Shown piece after piece: positions 52,101-61,100 of a stretch of 64,000 nt of DNA (the stretch's first letter is position 1; every line of letters starts with the position of its first letter). Source of the stretch: Bolinopsis microptera (taxonomy: Eukaryota; Ctenophora; Tentaculata; Lobata; Bolinopsidae); NCBI RefSeq assembly GCF_026151205.1, contig NC_087072.1, positions 3,429,375 through 3,493,374 on the forward strand, in the 5' to 3' direction. The position numbers were made by a program, and so were the translations under genes. The notes below the pieces were generated by a model. The model had not been told where the DNA came from. It worked only from the letters and a program-made list of their open reading frames with translations, and did not search any database.

Positions 52101-55100
52101 ATAATACTGTATCAATTGAGTTCCAAAGCACAACTGGAGCATTTCAAGGAGATGCACTATCAGGTAATCTATTTACTGTTGTTGAAGCCGCTGCACTTAT
52201 TCACCTCAGATCTTTACTCTCCCAAGTATCATCAACACCTTACCCAGTGAATCATCCAATCCCTAATCCTCCTATCTCAGAAGAATTCATGCCACTCGAA
52301 ACAGGATACTCTGATGATATTGACTTTAATAACATTGAACTTGCTCCACTCAAAGAAATGCTTCCTATCGCTAAAGATATATTCCAGCAGTGGGACCTTC
52401 ATATCAATTCTTCCAAGACTGAATTTGTCCATTTTTATTTAGCAGATCCTAAACCCACTGTTAAACGCAAGGTGATTGTTGGAAAAGTGTATAGAGGTGA
52501 TGAAGAGTGGCGCTCTAACAAAACTTTAGGATCGTTGATGTGCACTGTTAAGGATATCAAGAATCGAATATTCCTTGGTAATGTTGCCTTTAGTAAATTT
52601 CAGAAAGTTTGGATGAAGAGCAAGATTTCAGTCCAAAGGAAGATCAAAATCTACGAGGCACAAGTAGTCTCTATTCTACTCTACAACTGCAACTCCTGGG
52701 CTGCACCACTAGCTTCGTTGAATGAACTTGATATTGCTCATCGCAAACACCTCCGAAGAATCCTCAACATCAGATGGCCTACTGGGGTTATTTCTAATGA
52801 GGCACTCTATGCTCGTTGTTATGTCACTCCCTTGTCTGTGAGAGTCTCTAAGTTTCGATGGAGAATGTTAGGACATATCTTAAGAGGACAGGAAGACTCA
52901 CCAGCATACACCTCTATGTTATTTGCTATAAATTCTGATATTTTTATGGAAGGGAGACGGGGTAGACCATGTTTAAACTTATTAGATGTTATTAGAAAAG
53001 ACTTGACTAGTAGAAACCTTGATATTAGACTTAAGAATTTGACTGATTTCGAAGACCTTAGATTTTTAGCTTTAGATAGGGAGGAGTGGAAGAAGTTAGA
53101 AGATGGTTGATGTTTTTGTTTTCTTTTTTATGCGTTTTGATATCTATAAGGTGCCTAGGATGCTCTTTTAACGAGATATTTCGTACTTTGAAAGATTTAC
53201 TACTACTACTTAATTTAATTTAATTTAATTTAATTTAATTTAATTTAATTTAATTTAATTTAATTTAATTTAATTTAATTTAATTTAATTTAATTTAATT
53301 TAATTTAATTTAATTTAATTTAATTTAATTTAATTTAATTTAATTTAATTTAATTTAATTTAATTTAATTTAATTTAATATGACAATTTAATTGGGCTCT
53401 TTAACATCACACAATATGGTAAAGAAAGACACTTCATCAAAAACACTTAAAATCTAGAACAACATAAAAACTTGAAGTTTAAAAACCAACCTCCAGTTTG
53501 TTGAGCCCAGACTCCACCGTTACCACCGAACGGCTGTCCAACACCATAAACCATAACCTCAGCTAGATGAAGTGGCTGCTTGCTCACCACAATCTTCACC
53601 ACCCTACCGGTCACACCGCCACAGTTAACGGGGTAAACCACTACGTTGGGGATGTAGATAATAGTTCCACACAGATGTGTGTCCAGATACACCTTGGCAC
53701 GGTTGATACGTTTGCTATAGCTCACACTGTCCCGTCTGTGGTGCACCAGGATAAGATGTACCGGGTATTTCTTACCCAGATCAACCTTCCACCAGTTCAT
53801 GTCCTTGGTCTGAGTGTGGGTCATGCTTCCTGCTCCCCATCTAGGGTCTGCGTTACCGTCCACGGCACGTTTAGAGACACCCCCGTGAGCCGTGCTGCTC
53901 TGTTTTGTCATCTGGTTCAGTGACAGCCAGTTCAGTCCGCTGACGGAAGTTGCTCCTCCTGGAGACAATTTCTGTTATTGTTTTGAAATGTGTGTTGGAA
54001 TGTTTGGATGGAAAAAGGTAACAAAACATTCAGATATATACAAAGATTCAGATACTGTAACTTTAACTTGTACTTACCAAATACTTGAACTTCTGAGAGC
54101 TGGAGATAACCCTTAGCGTTAGTAATCCTAACGTAGGTTCCAGATGTTCCCTCACAAGAGATAGGGTACACAGACTTCTTGTCTCTGTAGAATATTGTTC
54201 CGCACAGGTGCCAATGTTTGGGATTACCGTCTCCGACCCAAACCTTGGCTCCGTTAATGTATCTAGTTGTAGCTCCGCCGCCGTCTTGACGGCTGTAAAC
54301 CAGCACTAAGTTAACGTGACTTTCTTTCTCCAGTTCTACTTCCCACCAGCTGTCCGTGGCTCTTCCTGTGCTGCTTGTTGTTCTGGAAAGTTTGTTTTTA
54401 ATAAATTATCTCCTTACGGTTTGATTTTTTTTTCTGAAAATATTACTCAGATTTTTTGCTCAGCTGATTCAATGATAAAAATTAGAAACTGAAGTTTTAT
54501 AGAGAGATAAGCTGACTTACCCTCTGTTCCAGTGACCGTCGACGAAACCGTCAACAGCTCTGGCTGACACTCCACTCCAGCCAGTGTTCGACTGTTTAGT
54601 GGGTCGTCTCAATGAGAGTAGCTTCACGTTTCCAGATCCGAGCATAGGACCGAACTGAGTTGGGCCTCCAGTTCCCAGAACCTCGACTTCAGCGATGTTC
54701 AGGATCTTAGTGTGGCTTATCTTAACGATCTTTCCTTTGCGTCCCCCACAATTGATAGGGTAGCTCCTCACATCCTTCAACCACTTAACAGTACCACACA
54801 GCTGGTCATCCACGTAAACCTTAGCTCCGTTAATACGGTCCACGCAGCAGAGATCCCATCTGTTGTGTATAATGACAGTGTAGACAGGGAACATTCCCTC
54901 TAAATCCACCCACCAGTCGTTCTTCTTACCGTCAGTGTGGATGCTGGTACTTCTACTCCACCACCCGTTAGAATTACCGTCCACAGCTCTCTCAGGTTTC
55001 CCACCGTGAGCAACGGAAGACATGTAAGCAGGCTTCTGGTAGGATAGTAGACCTATACCCTTGATGCTTCCAGCACCTCCAAACACTTGGACCTCAGCCA

Positions 55101-58100
55101 TGTGAAGGTAGTTGTTGGCCAGGGTGATCTTAACCGTTCTGCCGGTAGCTCCGTTACAGGGGATATAGTAGATGTTTCTGCCGGGAATGTAGAAGACTCG
55201 TCCACAGCGGTAGTTGGCTACGAACACTTCAGCTCCGTCTATTCTGTTCTGACAACAGTCCATCCTGTTGTGGATCACGACGAAGTTGATGTTGTAGTTG
55301 TCTTCTAGGTCCACCTGCCACCACACGTTTTTGTGTGATTTCGTGTGCTGAACAGAACTGAAATATTGTTTGGGTTAGATCAGCTTTTCGATACATCTAG
55401 AGTTTAAATACATAGAATAGTGTATATATCTTTATAAATATTTTCGATTTGCACCTCTTCTGACATAAGATAACAAAAGTAGTAATAGTAAGAGAACGCA
55501 CTGTTGGTTCCAGTATCCATCGGTGTTGCCATCCACAGCAGCACCAGCCTGCGAGCCCTTATTGTAGTCGTCGATCTGGGTTGCTCCCTTGTTGTAAGAG
55601 AGTAGGATCATGTTTCCTCCTCCCATCAGGGGTGTCTTACCGTCTGTGAGGGGAGTTTTACTTTGAGGAATAGAATAATAAACTAAAATAAGGGGTATTT
55701 TTAGTAGACAAACTGCTCACAGATTCAGGAGTCTGGTAACGTGATTACAAACATTTCTGCTGCCTACTTGACAAAAAAAAAACAATTGAATTGATGAAAA
55801 CGAGGAGATAATGTTATATATGGGTTTGTTGTCAAATGTAAAACTGAGATGATGAACAAATAAAGTGATTTTATAGTGTGTACCAGTGATGTAGCAGAAC
55901 TTGGTTCCAGATATGAGATTGTTGTCGCGGGTAGCGTGTCTGTAACCGCCGTTCTTGAGCCAGCAGTGTCCGTTACTCTTGTGGTAGGTAAATGCAACAC
56001 AGGCTGGGTGCTTCTTACAGCGGGTAACACACTCATCCAAGTTCTTGTTCTTGGTGCGGAAACTGGTGATGTCGCCTCCACTGAAGTTAACGTTTTGTCG
56101 CAGACAACCTGGTAAAAGAGGATGTGTTATTTCAATAGACAAACACTGATCAGGCTTCCTGCTTTTAAACATTTGAATTTCTTGTAGTTCAGATTCTTAC
56201 AAAAGAAATAAATATCTGACAACATACTTCTAGTGATAGAAGTCCAAGTTCCAGCAGGCCCACCAAAGGCGATCCTCATGACATTCTTGTACTGGATACG
56301 ATGTGGGAAGATGAGTTTAGGTTCGACCTTGTTGATGGTGAACTTGTAGCCGTTGTAAAGGACTGTGATAACGATAACGAAGCTCTGTCCCTCTTTAAGA
56401 CCAGGCCAGTCAAGGAACATCTCCTTCTCCCACTTTCCTCCCTGAAGGAGTTCAGTACGATTTTCTTCTGTTTAGGTCGCCCGTTGAAGTGTAGAGCAAT
56501 CTGAAAGAGTTTAAGTAGTGTCACATTTGGTAATCGTTAATACTTTGATAGTTGATATGTATCGTTGCTTTGTGGTGAAAAGGGTGAAATTGTAATTTAC
56601 TGTTTGGTAAAATCAAATATTTACTGAATTCTGGGAATGACTAAAACTGAACACAACAAGAAATTGCTAATCATGCTCATTTTTGTGCACTTACGTCTTT
56701 TCCAGAGCCCATGAGGTTAAACACCCATTGTTTGCTATCAGTTGTGTGTTTTCCACGGATGATGAACACATTTCCGAGTTTGATTTTGCCTCCAGGTATC
56801 TTTTCTACCTTCGCGTTGGTTATTGACGATCTCTTCCAACCTGAAAACATGGCAAGTTTGATTAAAGAACTTGAGAAATTGCTGTTGGATGTGAAAATCA
56901 TAAAAAGAAACTAGTCGTTTTTTTCTATTTGTATGCCTAGGGTAAAAATGAGAATGATTACACTAATTTAAATACACTATACCTCCAATGTTGGTTGCCC
57001 AGACACCACCGTTTCCACCGAATGGATATCCAACTCCGTACACCATAACCTCTGCCAGAGACAAAGTGTTGTGTGCTTGCACCACCTTAACAATTCTTCC
57101 CTTCTTACCATCACAGTTAATTGGGTAAGTCATGCGGTATGGAATGTATGAGATACTTCCACAAAGCTGGTTATCAAGATAAACCTTCGCTCCGTTAATT
57201 CTATCTGGAACCTCCTTTCTGTTGTGGACCAGGACCAGGTATACTGGGTAGGTAGCTCCAAGATCCACCTGCCACCAGTTGTCTTTGTTGAACTGAGTGT
57301 GTGTCACACTGTTGTGACTCCATACTCCTGCTGCGTTACCGTCCACTGCCCTGCTGGCAACGCCGTTAATTTTAGTAGAAGATTGGGTTGCTTTCTGGTG
57401 CCAAGAGAGGAGATTCAGGTTGCTGACAGCTTGTTTTCCTCCAAATACTTGTACCTCGGCGAGGGACACGCATCCTTTTTTGTGAGACACTCGCACTGTG
57501 CTAGCTAGTACTCCTTGACAGCTGATAGCGTAGCTGTTTACGTTTTTCCTATAGTTGATTGTTCCACACTTCTTCTTCCCGGCCCAAACCTCAGCTCCGT
57601 TGATGCGGTCCTGGACTGTATCAACCCTGTTGTACACCACCACAAGATTGATGTGATGCTCGTCTCCAAGGTTTACTTCCCAGTGGTTCTTTTTGTGGTT
57701 TGTGTGACTTATCGAGCTGAAGATGGTTGAGATAAATTAACTCGTAATCATTCTTTATTTTGGCGTATACTGTAATGTAGTACTCTAACATGAAAAAAAC
57801 TTCAGTAGTAAAGCTGTATTTTAGAAAGCTCTTTATCAAAATCTTACTGTTCATTCCAGTAACCGCTTGGGTTTCCATCGTTAGCTCGTGAAGGAACTCC
57901 GCCATTAGTAGTAGTTGACTGGGTGGCTGGTCGGTTTTCAGAGAGCAGCATTACATTTCCTGAACCAGACACGAAGATGTCAGGGCCTCCGGTACCAAGC
58001 ACTTGGACCTCCGCCAGTGCCAAGTAACCGTGACGCTGGATTATCTTCACTTCACTTCCTTGCATTCCCCTACAATTGATGGGGTACACTTGGATTTTAG

Positions 58101-61100
58101 GCATCCATTTTACTCTGCCACACAGTCTCTTACCTACGTAAACCTGTAAATGGCGGATTACAATTTTGCGGAGGGAACAACGTTTTATAATCGTGTTCAT
58201 GCAATGGACAAGTGTCATTTAAAACAATATCTCATTATTAAAGCAAGGAGGCTGACTATTCATTTAACAGTTTAACCCACCTCAGCCTTATCAATCCGGT
58301 CGCGACAACAAGCGTCAATCCTGTTGTGAATGATGACCATATATACGGGATACACTCCCAGTAGGTCCACCTTCCACCAGTTAACCTTGCCCTTCTGGGT
58401 ACCAGAAGCGGAGTGAGTTACACTTCCTCGGCCCCACACACCGTCAAAGTTACCGTCCACAGCTCTGGAGGAGTGTCCGCTCCACCCGGTAGAGGACTGG
58501 GAGGTTGGTTTGAAGTATGACAGGAGGTTAAGTCCGGAGACCGCGTTGGGACCACCGAACACTTCTACCTCTGCGATCTGGAGGAAGTCTTTCCTCGGTT
58601 GGAGAAGCTCCACTACGTTGCCAGTTGCGCCGTTACATGAAATGTAGTAGGCCAAGTGGTATTTGTTGTAGCTAATGGTACCGCATTTAGTTTTTGTCTT
58701 TCCGTTGATGACACTAATGACAAGTCCGTTGATTCGTTCAGCGTGCTCAGCTCTGTTGTAAACCACTACCAGATTGATATGGGTCGAAGCCCCGACATCA
58801 ATCTTCAACCAGTTGTTTGGAACATTTTTTGTGTGCATCACAGATCTGAAAGTGTTTAAAATTAGGTCATGTAGATTGTAGCAGAGCTGTCTGTAAGTTT
58901 AGTTTACAGATTAATAATCCATGCCTTTAAACATATTATACTTTGAAACTAAGAAATTTTAATTCCTTACTTGTCGCTCCATCTTCTATTGGGTCGACCG
59001 TCAATGGCTCTAGCAGGAAGACCTCCATAAGCTACTGAAGACGATGTAGCCGTAGCTCCGAAGGATAGCAACTGTACGTCACCTCCTCCCATGTAACCTG
59101 CACCAGCTTTAGGTCCTCCTGAATAGGCAGATAATTTAGCATTTTCGGTTTTGTAATAACTTCTTCTTAATTTAGTATCAGTGAATATTAACATATACGT
59201 TAAACATGAACTATGCCTTCAGTTGTACACTTGAGCTGGACGAACCTGTTCCGAAGACCTGCACTTCAGCCAAAGTGAGGAAGTTGTTGTTCTGAACGAC
59301 CTTGATAACCCTTCCAGATGTGCCGTCACAGTTGACAGGATACACTTGCCGGTCTGGGTACCAGTGGATCGTTCCACACAGTTTAGTGTCTAGGTATACC
59401 TGTCAGGTTTAGGAGGGTTTAGAGACATAATTTTCAAATATCAATCTCGTTTACATGCAACATTTTAAAGTTAGTACTGTCAAGCGTCCACTGCAATGTA
59501 TAATTAAGGATTATATCTTGCTCTCAGCAACATTACCAATATGGTATTGTGCTCTTAGTTCTCCAGACTAATTAATTAGTCAAGCCAGGTAAAAAGCATG
59601 CCCCGCAATTACACAAAGCAGAAAAATGAATTCCAGCGTACCTGAGCACCGTTTATATGTCGTTTGACACCCTTCTTCGGGTCTACTCTATTGTGGACCA
59701 GGATCGTGTAAACAGGGTAGCTCTTCTGAAGATCCACCTGCCACCAGTTGTTCTTAGGTCCCTTGCTGCCGTAGCAGCTTCCGTGGGCGGGGGCACCGTC
59801 AACATTACCGTCTACAGCTCTCTCAGGTATTTGCTTCTTATTCCTATCTATCCCAACTGAGCTGGCTTTAGTTGGCATGCCCTCGGACAAGATTCCTAAT
59901 CCGGAGACACTCTTGCTACCACCATACACCTGCACTTCAGCCATGTGAAGCCAGCTGTATCTCTGAACTATCTTCACGTATTTACCTATCTTGCCGTCGC
60001 AATGCACTACATAATAGAGCTCCTTTGGGTTGAACCTTATTGTACCACATCTCTGGTTTCCGACATATACCTGGAATCAATTTATGAATGGAGAGTAATG
60101 TGAAGTTTATCTATAATATTCAATATTGAAAAGCTGAGGGCCCTATTATGCAAAATACCCTACATTGAGCATTATCAATTGTTATATTGTGTCTAAACTC
60201 TAATCTGCATTAGCCATTATATATATCCTGTTACTGATCTATAATACTTCGCAAACACTAAATCCCCTATAATAGCGAATACTAGGCAAGAAATAAGACC
60301 GCACCTCAGCGTTGTTGATTCGTTCTGGAGACTCCCTACGGTTGTAGATGACGACCATGTTGACATGATAATCCTTGTAGAGGTTTACTCTCCACCAGTT
60401 ATCTTTGGGTTTACCACTGTGGGAAACGGACTTGTGTCCCCATTGAGGATCAGTGTTTCCGTCAACAGCTCGCATAGCCAGACCACCGTGGCCCATACTG
60501 GACTGAGTGGATTGTTTGTTCTGGGACAGGAGCATTCCGTAGTCGCTGCTTCCTATGTTGGAGCCGATAGGTCCTGGACCCCCGGTACCAAACACTTGTA
60601 CTTCAGCCAGCATCAGATAGTGCTGAGGTTTTTCAATTCGGACATGTTTTCCTTTAAGGCCCTTGCAGTTGATAGGGAAAATACTCATACCAGGTAGGAA
60701 ATGTATGGTTCCACAGACTTGTTTCTCGACCTTGATAACGGCCCCATCAATCTTCTGCAGTGCAGTATCCGAGCGGATGTGTACAACTACCAAGTATACT
60801 GGATAGACTTCACCTAGATCTACCTCCCACCATTGGTTCTTGTTACCAGCGGTGTGAGTAGTTTTGTACTTGTTCCAGTTTCCGTTTGTGTTACCGTCCA
60901 CAGCTAAGGAAGATTTTCCTCCACAGCATGTAGTGCTCTGTTTGGTCGGACGTCCGTGTGAGAGTAGCCCAAGTCCAGGCACGCTTCCGGGTCCACCTGG
61001 GAGAAGAGGGGTGGTTATTATTGTAATGTCGGGCACATCTGGTTATTGCCAATATCGTACATTCGTTTTTAGAAAGTCGTGCATGTTTGCTTTTCATTTT

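Larger units (their letters stand above)
48792..53393 (+). mobile_element. Endonuclease/RT non-LTR retrotransposon flanked on both sides by (TTAAT)n
   Basis: The insertion lies in the intron 48767-53490 of the giant gene, antisense to it. A 15-bp direct repeat, TATGACAATTTAATT, at 48792-48806 and 53379-53393 looks like the target duplication. Just inside each copy is a long TTAAT array (48799-48920 and 53211-53380). Between the arrays is a single-ORF element with endonuclease then RT, about 3.16 kb once the 1022-bp internal insertion is discounted. That size suits RTE-like elements. The ATG is six bases after the left array. Confidence 0.85.
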
